Part shown: positions 8,914 through 16,844 of the stretch, piece after piece
Numbering within the stretch: the first letter of the stretch is position 1
Layout: each line of letters begins with the position of its first letter
Assembly (NCBI GenBank): GCA_964640525.1
Contig: CAZXGS010000001.1
Location: forward strand, 164,440-228,439
DNA: 64,000 nt
Reading direction: 5' to 3'
DNA from: SZAS-103 sp964640525
GTDB taxonomy: Bacteria; Pseudomonadota; Gammaproteobacteria; Xanthomonadales; Xanthomonadaceae
Made by a program: the position numbers and the translations under genes
The notes under the pieces: generated by a model
What the model was told of the DNA's origin: nothing
The model's database searches: none
Seen by the model: only the letters and a program-made list of their open reading frames with translations

Positions 8914-10135
8914 CGGCGCGCGCCTGCGCCGACCGGCCCGCCGCATGCGCCCTGCCCTGCAGGCGGCGCTCTGGATGCTTGCGCTGTGGCTGTGTGCCGG
9001 CACATCGGCAGCACCGCGCATCGGCGTGGTGACCTTCGGCCCGGGGGAAGAATACTGGGCCCGCTTCGGCCACGACGCCATCCTCGTGGACGACCGCGGC
9101 GACGATCCGGCCAGCGTGCCGGTGCTCTACAACTTTGGCTACTTCGATCTGGACGAGCCCGGCTTCATGTGGCATTTCGTCCAGGGCCGCGCGAACTACC
9201 GTCTGGTGGCCGTGCCGGCCGACCAGGACCTGGCGCAGTACGCGCAGGAAGGGCGCGGCGCGGTGGTGCAGTGGCTCGACTTCAGCCCTGCGCAGGCATT
9301 GCGGCTGAACCAGAAGTTGCAGTGGAATGCGCGCCCGGAAAATTCGCGCTACCGCTACGATTACTTCACTCAGGACTGCACCACGCGCGTGCGTGACGCC
9401 CTCGACGAGGCCACCGGCGGGTTGCTGCGCGCACAAATGACCACGCCCTCGCACGGGCTGACCTACCGCTCGGAAGCCCTGCGCCTTGGCGCGCCGGAAT
9501 GGTGGCTCGGTCTGTCGATGCACTTCGCGCTGGGACCCTTCGCCGACCGCCCGCTGTCGCTGTGGGACGAGGCGTTCATTCCCTCGCGACTGCACGACAC
9601 GCTGCGCACCCTGCACACCGCGCGCGGCACGCCGCTGGTCCTTGGCGAGCAACGCCTGCTGCCGCAGAACCTGCCGCCGGCACCGACCGACGAGCCGGCC
9701 TGGAGGCCGTGGTTCGTCGGCGTCGGGCTGGCGCTGGCGGGCATTTTCCTTGCCGGGTGGCGCTGGCTGCCGCGCGCCACCGCGGCATTCGCGGCGGCTT
9801 TCTGGACCGCGTCCGGTCTGCTCGGCAGCGGCCTGATGCTGATATGGGCGTTCACCGCGCACGTGGCGATCGCCGGCAACGAGAACATCCTGCTCACCAA
9901 TCCGATCAGCCTCGCGCTGCTGCCGGGCGCATGGGCGATCCTGCGCGGGCGCACGCCTGGACGCTGGTTCCCGCGCATCCTGGTCCTGCTGGCGATCAGC
10001 GCCGGGCTGGCACTGTTCCTGAAGTTCCTGCCGTTCCGCATCCAGCGCAACGGCGACTGGATCGCGTTGTTTTTGCCGATCCACCTGGCCATGGCTTACG
10101 CTGCCCGGAAGGTGGCGTTTCCGCGGCCGCGATGA
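8906..10135 (+). CDS. DUF4105-type membrane protein
   Basis: A 409-residue envelope protein. After an N-terminal hydrophobic export signal (ALWMLALWLCAGTSA), residues about 38-190 form a periplasmic DUF4105 (Lnb N-terminal periplasmic) domain with YWARFGHDAI, YNFGYFD and the YFTQDCTTRVRDAL motif, whose Cys and neighbouring His recall NlpC/P60-like cysteine enzymes. Four or five transmembrane helices follow from about residue 270. The catalytic role is unproven. It overlaps corC by 8 bp and stands where many relatives carry lnt (apolipoprotein N-acyltransferase); it is not homologous to lnt. Confidence 0.75.
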   Translation: MTDGARLRRPARRMRPALQAALWMLALWLCAGTSAAPRIGVVTFGPGEEYWARFGHDAILVDDRGDDPASVPVLYNFGYFDLDEPGFMWHFVQGRANYRLVAVPADQDLAQYAQEGRGAVVQWLDFSPAQALRLNQKLQWNARPENSRYRYDYFTQDCTTRVRDALDEATGGLLRAQMTTPSHGLTYRSEALRLGAPEWWLGLSMHFALGPFADRPLSLWDEAFIPSRLHDTLRTLHTARGTPLVLGEQRLLPQNLPPAPTDEPAWRPWFVGVGLALAGIFLAGWRWLPRATAAFAAAFWTASGLLGSGLMLIWAFTAHVAIAGNENILLTNPISLALLPGAWAILRGRTPGRWFPRILVLLAISAGLALFLKFLPFRIQRNGDWIALFLPIHLAMAYAARKVAFPRPR

Positions 10136-10161
10136 TTCCGTGAAAGGCGAGGCAGGCTCCG

Positions 10162-11160
10162 ATGCACGAAGAAGCAAGCCCACAGGGCAAGGTGATGGCC
10201 TGCGTGGCCTATGCCGCGAACGGCGCGCGCCTGCCCGAGATCAGTTTTGCCCAGGTCAGCGACGTGCTGGCGCGCGACGACGGAAGTTTCGTCTGGGTCG
10301 GCTTGTACGAGCCCGACGAGGCGATGATGCGGCAGTTGCAGGAAGAGTTCGGCCTGCACGAGTTGGCGGCCGAGGACGCGCATGCCGCCCACCAGCGCCC
10401 GAAGATCGAGTCCTATGGCGACTCGCATTTCATCGCGGTGAAGACCGCGCAAGCGGATAAAGGCCGGGTCGCGTTCGGCGAGACCCACATCTTCCTCGGC
10501 GCGCGCTACCTGGTGACGATCCGCCACGGCGCCTCGCTGACCTACGCCCCGGCGCGCGCGCGCTGCGAACGCGCGCAACAGATGATGGCGCTGGGTCCGA
10601 GCTTCCCGCTGTATGCCACGCTGGACTTCATCGTCGACAACTTCATGCCGGTGGTGCAGGCGTTCCAGAGCGAACTGGACGAACTGGAAAAAGACATCTT
10701 CGCCGAGGACTACAGCCGCGCGACGATCCAGAAGCTCTACGACCTGAAGCAGGAACTGACCTCGCTCAAGCTGGCGGTTTCGCCGATGCAGGACATCCTG
10801 ATCCAGATCCAGCGCCTGCCGGCGCCGCTGGTCCACGACGACGTGCGGGTGTATTTCCGCGATGTCAGCGACCACGTGGCGCGCGTCAACGAGGCCACCG
10901 AAACGATGCGCGAGATGCTCACCGCGGCGATGACGGTGAACCTGGCGCTGGTGACCGTGGCCCAGGGCGAATCGGTCAAGCGCATCGCTGGCTGGGGCGC
11001 GCTGCTGGCGGTGCCGACTCTGATGGCGAGCTGGTATGGCATGAACTTCCACAACATGCCCGAACTCGATGGCCGCTACAGCTACTTCCTGCTCACCCTC
11101 GCCGCGGCGATCGCCTGCGTGATCCTGTACGTGGCGCTCAAGCGGATGCGCTGGCTGTAG
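10162..11160 (+). CDS. corA: CorA-family magnesium/cobalt channel
   Basis: A 332-residue CorA channel. The large cytoplasmic N-domain (residues 1-270) ends in a long helix; two C-terminal transmembrane helices follow, the first closed by the signature YGMNF (near 292-296), the selectivity filter of the family, and an acidic loop MPELDG. The C-terminus is KRMRW, basic as expected. CorA forms a pentameric inner-membrane Mg2+/Co2+ channel. The ATG at 10162 is preceded by GGCAGG-like bases. It follows the DUF4105 gene by 26 bp, in the same direction as corC. Confidence 0.92.
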   Translation: MHEEASPQGKVMACVAYAANGARLPEISFAQVSDVLARDDGSFVWVGLYEPDEAMMRQLQEEFGLHELAAEDAHAAHQRPKIESYGDSHFIAVKTAQADKGRVAFGETHIFLGARYLVTIRHGASLTYAPARARCERAQQMMALGPSFPLYATLDFIVDNFMPVVQAFQSELDELEKDIFAEDYSRATIQKLYDLKQELTSLKLAVSPMQDILIQIQRLPAPLVHDDVRVYFRDVSDHVARVNEATETMREMLTAAMTVNLALVTVAQGESVKRIAGWGALLAVPTLMASWYGMNFHNMPELDGRYSYFLLTLAAAIACVILYVALKRMRWL

Positions 11161-11283
11161 CGACGCGGACGCACCCCCTCCAGGCTCATGTGTCGTTGGA
11201 AGAGGCTGGCAGTGGTACAAGCGCCGATTGCCGGGTAGAATGCGCGGCTCCGGCGAGGCCGGAAGTGGTATCGCAGCGACTTC

Positions 11284-11376
11284 GGAGAGATGTCCGAGTG
11301 GTTGAAGGAGCACGCCTGGAAAGTGTGTAAGCGGCTTATACCCGCTTCGCGGGTTCGAATCCCGCTCTCTCCGCCA
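11284..11376 (+). tRNA. tRNA-Ser (anticodon GGA)
   Basis: A 93-nt type II tRNA with encoded CCA. The acceptor stem GGAGAGA pairs with TCTCTCC; the anticodon loop CTGGAAA places GGA at 11318-11320, reading UCC. A long variable arm and the T arm CGGGTTCGAATCCCG are clear. A TAGAAT hexamer at 11236-11241 is a likely -10 box. Confidence 0.97.
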
Positions 11377-11422
11377 GTTGCCCGATCCACTCCCGCACGC
11401 GCGGTACGCAAAAGCGCTCTAC

Positions 11423-11532
11423 GGTGGCCCCGTCGGCGCCCTCGCGACGATAGCTCGCAAACCCCGCCAGGGCCGGAAGGCAGCAACGGTAGCGAGTGAT
11501 TCGGGCGCCGGGGTGTCGCTGGCGGGGCCGCC
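11423..11532 (+). ncRNA. ffs: 4.5S signal recognition particle RNA
   Basis: The 5' end GGTGGCCCC pairs with the 3' end GGGGCCGCC, closing a ~110-nt hairpin. The apical domain IV contains GGGCCGGAAGGCAGCA, the conserved GGAA tetraloop and asymmetric loop bound by Ffh, followed by the typical GCCGGGGTGTCGCTGGCGGGGCC. It lies 46 nt after tRNA-Ser(GGA) and may share its transcript. Confidence 0.93.
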
Positions 11533-11783
11533 TCCCTCCCCCGACATTCCCGCGCGAGCGTCGGCTACCCGACGCGGGTTCACTCGCGGCACGTGTGGCC
11601 TGCGATCGCGCCGTCACGTCCTGGCGTGCTGCGTTTCCGGATCAAAATTACCGTTTCGCCACCTGCCTGCGCCGGCGATACGTCAGGTGCGCCATCGCAG
11701 CCCACGTCCACCGCGCACGAAGACATGACCATCGCACCGGGCAAGGCAGGCCTTGCCGCAACGCACATGGCGTGCAGCGGGCC

Positions 11784-12203
11784 CTACGGTTCCGGGTGCA
11801 ACCACCCTGCCCCACCAGCGACGTACTTCTCGTGCTTCCAGATCGGCACACGCTGCTTGATCTCGTCGATGATCCAGCGGCACGCATCGAAGGCGGCGCC
11901 GCGGTGCGCTGAAATCACCCCCACCCACACCGCCACGTCGCCAATCGCCAATTCTCCGATCCGGTGCACGGCGCAGGCATCGAGCAGGTCGAAGCGTTCG
12001 CGGCCCTCGGCGAGGATGCGCGCGCCTTCGGCCTGCGCCAGTTCGACGTAGGCCTCGTAGCGCAGGCCGTTCACCGCACGGCCGTCGTTGTGGTCGCGTA
12101 CGCGACCTTCGAAGGCGGCCAGCGCGCCGGCACGCGGATCACCGAGGCGATCGCGCCATGCCGCGACATCGATGGGTGCATCGCTGATCCGGAAGGCGTC
12201 CAT
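11784..12203 (-). CDS. moaE: Molybdopterin synthase large subunit MoaE
   Basis: A 139-residue MoaE. Recognisable segments are GALAAFEGRVRDHNDG near the N-terminus, LRYEAYVELA, VHRIGELAIGDVAVWV and the C-terminal VPIWKHEKY motif containing the catalytic-site Lys residues. Paired with the MoaD thiocarboxylate it inserts two sulfurs into cyclic pyranopterin phosphate to make molybdopterin. It starts one base after the moaD stop and is the last gene of the operon kdkA / MBL / moaA-C-D-E. Confidence 0.93.
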   Translation of the reverse strand: MDAFRISDAPIDVAAWRDRLGDPRAGALAAFEGRVRDHNDGRAVNGLRYEAYVELAQAEGARILAEGRERFDLLDACAVHRIGELAIGDVAVWVGVISAHRGAAFDACRWIIDEIKQRVPIWKHEKYVAGGAGWLHPEP

Positions 12204-12204
12204 G

Positions 12205-12444
12205 TCAGCCCCCGGATACCGGTGGAATGAAGGCGATCTCGTCGCCCTCGGCCGTCGCGTCGGTCCAGCGCGCGAATTGGCCGTTGCAGGCCACCCGCAG
12301 GCGTTCGCGCGGCAGTGCGAAGGCATGGCGAGCACGTGCCGCATCGTACAGCTCACCGAGCGTGGCCGCTTCGACCTGGACGTCCTCGTGACTGCACCCT
12401 GCGGCATCGCGCAGGCTGGCGAAATACAGCAATCGCACGCGCAT
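12205..12444 (-). CDS. moaD: Molybdopterin synthase sulfur carrier MoaD
   Basis: A 79-residue beta-grasp protein with start MRVRLLYFASLRDAAG and the obligatory C-terminal Gly-Gly (IPPVSGG) that is adenylated and thiocarboxylated. The start ATG at 12444 shares one base with the moaC stop (TGATG). An upstream open extension of 30 codons only overlaps moaC and is discarded. It acts in the cytoplasm with MoaE. Confidence 0.92.
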   Translation of the reverse strand: MRVRLLYFASLRDAAGCSHEDVQVEAATLGELYDAARARHAFALPRERLRVACNGQFARWTDATAEGDEIAFIPPVSGG

Positions 12445-12932
12445 CAGTCCACCTCGCCGACGTTGCGCTTGCCGCCGCGCTTGCCCAGCAGCCGGGTCGG
12501 CCCGATCACGATCGCGTGCGAGAGCGCCTTGCACATGTCGTACACGGTCAACGCGGCGACCGCGGCACCGGTCAGGGCTTCCATCTCCACCCCGGTGCGG
12601 CCGGTGGTACGCACCTTGCAGGAGATCGTCAGGGTGCGCGCGTCGTGCCAGTCGATGGCCAGCCGGCAGCCGTCGATCGGCAGCGGGTGACAGAACGGGA
12701 TCAGTTCGTGGGTGCGCTTGACCGCCATGGTGCCGGCGATGATCGCGGTGTCGATCACCGGGCCCTTGGCACTGTGCATGCCCTGCTCGCGCAGGGCGAG
12801 CGCGACCGCGACCGGGAAGCGCACCTGGCTGGCGGCCACCGCGATGCGGGTGGTGGTGGCCTTGTCTCCCACGTCCACCATGGTCGGTCGGCCGGAGGCA
12901 TCGACGTGGGTCAGGGTTGGCCTGGATGCCAT
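12444..12932 (-). CDS. moaC: Cyclic pyranopterin monophosphate synthase MoaC
   Basis: A 162-residue MoaC. Diagnostic segments: [18 protein letters not shown] at the N-terminus, [22 protein letters not shown]-type active-site region (KRT and CHPL visible), [23 protein letters not shown], and the C-terminal LLGKRGGKR. It converts the MoaA product 3',8-cyclo-GTP to cPMP. ATG 12932 lies 4 bp after moaA; the longer frame upstream is a shadow of moaA. Confidence 0.93.
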   Translation of the reverse strand: [162 protein letters not shown]

Positions 12933-12936
12933 CAGG

Positions 12937-13977
12937 TCAGCCACCGATGACGTACATCTCGATGTGGCGGGCGTTGCCGGCCTCGCCACGGCGTTCGCTG
13001 TAGCGGTCGCTGCGGCGGCCCCAGAGCTGCCGCAACTGCGCGTCGAGCGCGGCCGCATCGTCCAGCCACGGCCGCAGGTCGTGCCCGGACGCGGCGAACA
13101 GGCAGGTGTAGAGCTTGCCGTCGGCCGACAGCCGGGCGCGGTGGCAGTCGCCGCAAAACGGCGCGCTCACCGAGCTGATGAAACCGATCTCGCCGGCGCC
13201 GTCGGCGTAGGCGTAGCGGCGCGCGACTTCGCCGCGATAGTTCGGATCCAGCGCCTGCAGCGGCCAACGCGCGGCGATGGTGTCGCGCAGTTGCGCCGAA
13301 GGGACCACGTTCTCGCGCCGCCAGCCGTTGCAGGTTCCCACGTCCATGTACTCGATGAAGCGCACGACGTGGCCGCTGCCGCGGAAGTGGTCGGCCAACG
13401 CCAGCACGTCGGGCTCGTTGACGCCGCGCTGCACGACTGCGTTGATCTTGATTGCGGTGAATCCGGCCTGCTCGGCGGCCGCGATTCCGGCGAGCACGTC
13501 GCGCACCTGGCCGCGACGGCCGGACATGGCGTGGAAGCGCTCCGGGTCGAGAGTGTCCAGGCTCACGGTCAGCCGCTGCAGGCCGGCCTCGCGCAGCGCG
13601 CGGGCCTGTGCGGCCAGCAGGCTGCCGTTGGTGGTCAGTGCCAGGTCCTGAAGGCCCTCGATCGCCGCCAGCCTGCGCACCAGGTGCGGAAGGTCCTTGC
13701 GCAGCAGCGGCTCGCCACCGGTCAAGCGCACCTTGCGCACGCCCACGCCGACGAAGGCGCGCACCGCGCGCTCGATCTGCGCGAACTCCAGCCGGTTCGA
13801 GCGCCCGAGCAGCGGCGTGTCCGGGTGGGTGGCCTCGGGCATGCAGTACGGGCAGCGGAAGTTGCAGGTCTCGATCACCGACACCCGCAGGTCGCGCAAC
13901 GGTCGGCCCAACCGATCGCGCGGTTCGGCTTGTGCAAGTGCGGCTTGCGCAGGCGTGGGTTTGATGACCGCGTTCAT
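12937..13977 (-). CDS. moaA: GTP 3',8-cyclase MoaA (radical SAM)
   Basis: A 346-residue radical SAM enzyme. The N-terminal CNFRCPYC supplies CxxxCxxC for the SAM-binding [4Fe-4S] cluster (about residues 38-45), followed by LTGGEPLLRKDL. The C-terminal cluster ligands are in FCGDCHRARLSADGKLYTCLF. The protein ends in Gly-Gly (YVIGG), a conserved MoaA feature needed for GTP cyclisation. Start overlaps the stop of the upstream MBL gene (ATGA), indicating translational coupling. There is no moaB in the window. Confidence 0.94.
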   Translation of the reverse strand: MNAVIKPTPAQAALAQAEPRDRLGRPLRDLRVSVIETCNFRCPYCMPEATHPDTPLLGRSNRLEFAQIERAVRAFVGVGVRKVRLTGGEPLLRKDLPHLVRRLAAIEGLQDLALTTNGSLLAAQARALREAGLQRLTVSLDTLDPERFHAMSGRRGQVRDVLAGIAAAEQAGFTAIKINAVVQRGVNEPDVLALADHFRGSGHVVRFIEYMDVGTCNGWRRENVVPSAQLRDTIAARWPLQALDPNYRGEVARRYAYADGAGEIGFISSVSAPFCGDCHRARLSADGKLYTCLFAASGHDLRPWLDDAAALDAQLRQLWGRRSDRYSERRGEAGNARHIEMYVIGG

Positions 13978-14732
13978 CGCGCGCCGGTCTCCGGGACGGC
14001 CGGTTCGGGCAAGTCCAGCACCTGGCCCGGCCTGGCGATGCGATGCCCGCGCCGCTCCAGCGCCAGCCCGTCGGCGGCCGATTCGTAGTGGTAGAGCACC
14101 ATGCGCTGGCGCAGCTCGAGCGGATACTCGCGTTCCAGGTCATCCGCGCCGGTATGCGATGGATTGCCGTGCAGGGCGCAGTCGTGGACGATGATCTCCC
14201 CGGCGTCGGCGTGACGGGCGAGCATCTCGGGAATCGGCCGGGTGTCGCCGGAGTAGGCGAAGCTGCCGCGCAGGCGCAGGCCGTACGCGGTCTCCGGAAG
14301 ATGGTGGCGGGCCGGGAACACGTCGAACCACAGGCCGCCATGCCAGAAGCCGTTGGATACCGGGATCACCTGAAAACCATCCCAGAAGTTCACCGTGCCC
14401 TCGGCCAGCGCGCCGGGGTAATCGGCCACGCGCGACTGCAGGTGCGGCAGCACCCTCACCGGAACGTACAGCTTCAGCCGCCCGCGCAGGGCCTCGTCGA
14501 AGAACGCGCGAATGAACAGGCGCTCGATTCCGGCCACGTGGTCCATGTGGACGTGGGTGATGAACAGCGCGGTCGGCGTCGCCGCGTAGTGATCGAGGTA
14601 GGCGGTGAGGGCTTCCTGGCCGCAATCGATCATCAACAGCGGGGCACCGTCGCGTTCGAGCACCGCCGAGGACGAGCCCAACGCGGTCGCCGCGGCATTG
14701 CCTACGCCGAGGAAGCGCAGCTCGCAGCTCAT
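13974..14732 (-). CDS. MBL-fold metallohydrolase (RNase Z/ElaC-like group)
   Basis: A 252-residue metallo-beta-lactamase-fold hydrolase. The HVHMDHVAGIERL segment near residues 60-72 is the HxHxDH metal site; further ligands lie in the ARHH, YSGDTRP and VHDCALHGNPSHT segments. The N-terminal LRFLGVGNAAATALGSSSAV resembles the RNase Z/PhnP-like branch. Substrate unknown; a phosphodiesterase is the most likely role. It is coupled by ATGA overlaps to the Kdo kinase upstream and to moaA downstream, so it sits in the middle of a six-gene operon. Confidence 0.82.
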   Translation of the reverse strand: MSCELRFLGVGNAAATALGSSSAVLERDGAPLLMIDCGQEALTAYLDHYAATPTALFITHVHMDHVAGIERLFIRAFFDEALRGRLKLYVPVRVLPHLQSRVADYPGALAEGTVNFWDGFQVIPVSNGFWHGGLWFDVFPARHHLPETAYGLRLRGSFAYSGDTRPIPEMLARHADAGEIIVHDCALHGNPSHTGADDLEREYPLELRQRMVLYHYESAADGLALERRGHRIARPGQVLDLPEPAVPETGAR

Positions 14733-15508
14733 GCCTCGCCCCGCATCTGCGCATTCCAGCCGCCGATCAGTGCCTCCCAGCCGTCGATGCTCGCTGGCGC
14801 GTCCGCGCGTGCGCCGATCCGCTTGCGCAGCGAGCGCCGCAGCCTGGCCAGGTTGGCCAGTTGCCAGGACAGCGCCGGCCGCCGCAGCAGCCCGCGGTCG
14901 AAGTCGATCAGCCAGCAGTCGTCCTGCGCATCCATCAGCACATTATCCACGTTGAGGTCGGCGTGACAGGCGCCGATGCGATGGAAGCGCGCGATGCACC
15001 TGCCGATTCTATCCCACGGCGGTGCGCCGGCCTGGTCCAGGCACTGCCCCATCGAACGCGCGCCGGCGATGCGCAAGGTCAGCAGCGCCGCGCGGTAGCC
15101 GCCACGGATGCGCCAGTAGGCTGCGGCCAGCGGCGTGGGCGCCGGCAGGCCCTGCTCGCGCAGCGCCTGCAGCAGGCGGAATTCGCGGAAGCCGCGGGTG
15201 CGCTGGGCGCCTTGCCACAGGTAGCCATCGCGGCTGAGTCTCGCAGCCAGTCCGCCGCGCCGGAACTGGCGCAGCACCGCCGCGCCGGCGGGCGTGTCCA
15301 CGAACCACGCCGCGCCGCGGCCACCGACCGCCACCGCGGTTCCGCTGCCGCCGTCGCCACGCGGTTCCAGCAACGAGGCATCCACCCGCGGCAGCAGGGC
15401 CGGATCGAACACGATGCCGCCACTTCCGCCGGCATCGCGAAATTCGATCACCGCTTCGGATCCGGAATAGGCAGGGGCGTCCACGGTCTGGCAGTCTAGC
15501 AAGGCCAT
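14729..15508 (-). CDS. kdkA: 3-deoxy-D-manno-octulosonic acid (Kdo) kinase
   Basis: A 259-residue small lipopolysaccharide kinase of the KdkA/WaaP group. The catalytic loop HADLNVDNVL (near residue 195) and the metal-binding DFDRG replace HRDLxxxN and DFG of protein kinases. It phosphorylates the Kdo residue of the LPS inner core in the inner leaflet. The ATG at 15508 is preceded by GGGGAGG, a strong ribosome binding site, so the start is secure even though its start codon overlaps that of the divergent glycosyltransferase gene. It heads the operon that continues with the MBL hydrolase and moaACDE. Confidence 0.85.
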   Translation of the reverse strand: MALLDCQTVDAPAYSGSEAVIEFRDAGGSGGIVFDPALLPRVDASLLEPRGDGGSGTAVAVGGRGAAWFVDTPAGAAVLRQFRRGGLAARLSRDGYLWQGAQRTRGFREFRLLQALREQGLPAPTPLAAAYWRIRGGYRAALLTLRIAGARSMGQCLDQAGAPPWDRIGRCIARFHRIGACHADLNVDNVLMDAQDDCWLIDFDRGLLRRPALSWQLANLARLRRSLRKRIGARADAPASIDGWEALIGGWNAQMRGEA

Positions 15509-16568
15509 GCCCTCGCCTCCCCGCTCGATCTGCATCCTGCGCCTGTCGGCGCTGGGTGACGTCACCCACGTGCTGCCGGTGGTTCGCGCCTTGCGCGCCG
15601 CGTGGCCGGAGGTCGCCCTGACCTGGGTGATCGGCAAGCCCGAGCATCGGCTGCTGGCCGGCCTTGCCGGCGTGGAGTTCCTGGTGGTGGACAAGACCAG
15701 CGGCTGGGACGGCTTCAAGCGCCTGCGCCGGCAGTTGGCCGGCCGCCGCTTCGATGTCCTGCTGCAGATGCAACTGGCACTGCGCGCCAACATCCTGTCC
15801 CGCGCAGTGCGCGCCAGGCAGCGCGTCGGCTATCCGCGTGAATTCTCCAGGGAGATGCACGGGTTGTTCGTCAACCGCCGCGTCCTGGCGCCATCCCGGC
15901 CTGCGGGCGAGGTCCCGCACGTGCGCGAGGTGCTGGCTGCATTCGTCGAACCGCTGGGCCTGCCGGTGGCCGCGCCGGTGTGGGATTTTCCGATCACCGA
16001 GGAAGCCCGCGACTGGGCCGCCGCGCAGTGGCCGGCCGCGGGCCGCACGCTGGTGATCTCACCCTGCTCCAGCCACATGCTGCGCAACTGGCTGCCGACC
16101 CGCTACGCGGCGCTGGCCGACCATGCCGCCACGCGTGGCTGGCGGGTGGTGCTGTGTGGCGGCCGCAGCACGATGGAACGGCAGATGGCCGACACCATCC
16201 TGGCCGGAATGAAGCACACCGCGCTTGACCTCACCGGCAAGGACAGCCTGCAGCAAATGCCGGCCCTGCTGCAGCGTGCCGACATCGTGCTTTCGCCAGA
16301 CTCCGGGCCGGTCCACATCGCCAACGCGGTCGGCACGCGGGTGATCGGTCTGTACGCCTGCACCGACCCGCGCCGCAGCGGGCCAAGTTCGGACCTGCGC
16401 TGGACGGTGGATCGGTACGCGGCAGCGGCGCAGGCCCTGCTCGGCAAACCGGCAAGCGCACTGCGCTGGGGCAGCAAGATCGAGCGCCCCGGCGCGATGG
16501 AGCTGATCGAACTGGAAGTCGTGGTGGACGCGTTCGAGCGCTGTGCGGCGGATATCGAAGGCCATTGA
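15507..16568 (+). CDS. Glycosyltransferase family 9 (LPS heptosyltransferase)
   Basis: A 353-residue GT9 protein. The N-terminus ICILRLSALGDVTHVLPVVRAL holds the nucleotide-sugar-binding start of heptosyltransferases; the C-terminal half has SPDSGPVHIANAVGTRVIGLYACTDP, the ADP-heptose-binding signature (DSGPxHxA). It most resembles WaaC/WaaF-type enzymes that add heptose to the LPS inner core. Divergent from the Kdo kinase gene, which acts on the same core; their ATG codons overlap on the palindrome CATG at 15506-15509. The ribosome binding site here (AGCAAGG) is weak. Which heptose is added cannot be read from the sequence. Confidence 0.85.
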   Translation: MPSPPRSICILRLSALGDVTHVLPVVRALRAAWPEVALTWVIGKPEHRLLAGLAGVEFLVVDKTSGWDGFKRLRRQLAGRRFDVLLQMQLALRANILSRAVRARQRVGYPREFSREMHGLFVNRRVLAPSRPAGEVPHVREVLAAFVEPLGLPVAAPVWDFPITEEARDWAAAQWPAAGRTLVISPCSSHMLRNWLPTRYAALADHAATRGWRVVLCGGRSTMERQMADTILAGMKHTALDLTGKDSLQQMPALLQRADIVLSPDSGPVHIANAVGTRVIGLYACTDPRRSGPSSDLRWTVDRYAAAAQALLGKPASALRWGSKIERPGAMELIELEVVVDAFERCAADIEGH

Positions 16569-16844
16569 CCCATCGTCGAACGGGATGGACGAACCGGCCT
16601 GCGGCAACCATCGCGCGGTTCAGCGCAGCGTTCCGGCACGCCGCGACAGGGTGATTCGATGCCGCCCTGTCGGATCATGAGACAGCACGCGGGCTGCGCC
16701 AGGCGAGGTGGCAGGTGCCGGTTGCCAATCGGGTTTGCACCGACTGGCGTTCATCCGGATCTCCGTCTTGCAAGCATCACGAATCGAAAGGCCGCGCCTG
16801 CCATGCCCACCCTTGGCAGTCCCCGGTGGACCGGCCAAGTGCGA

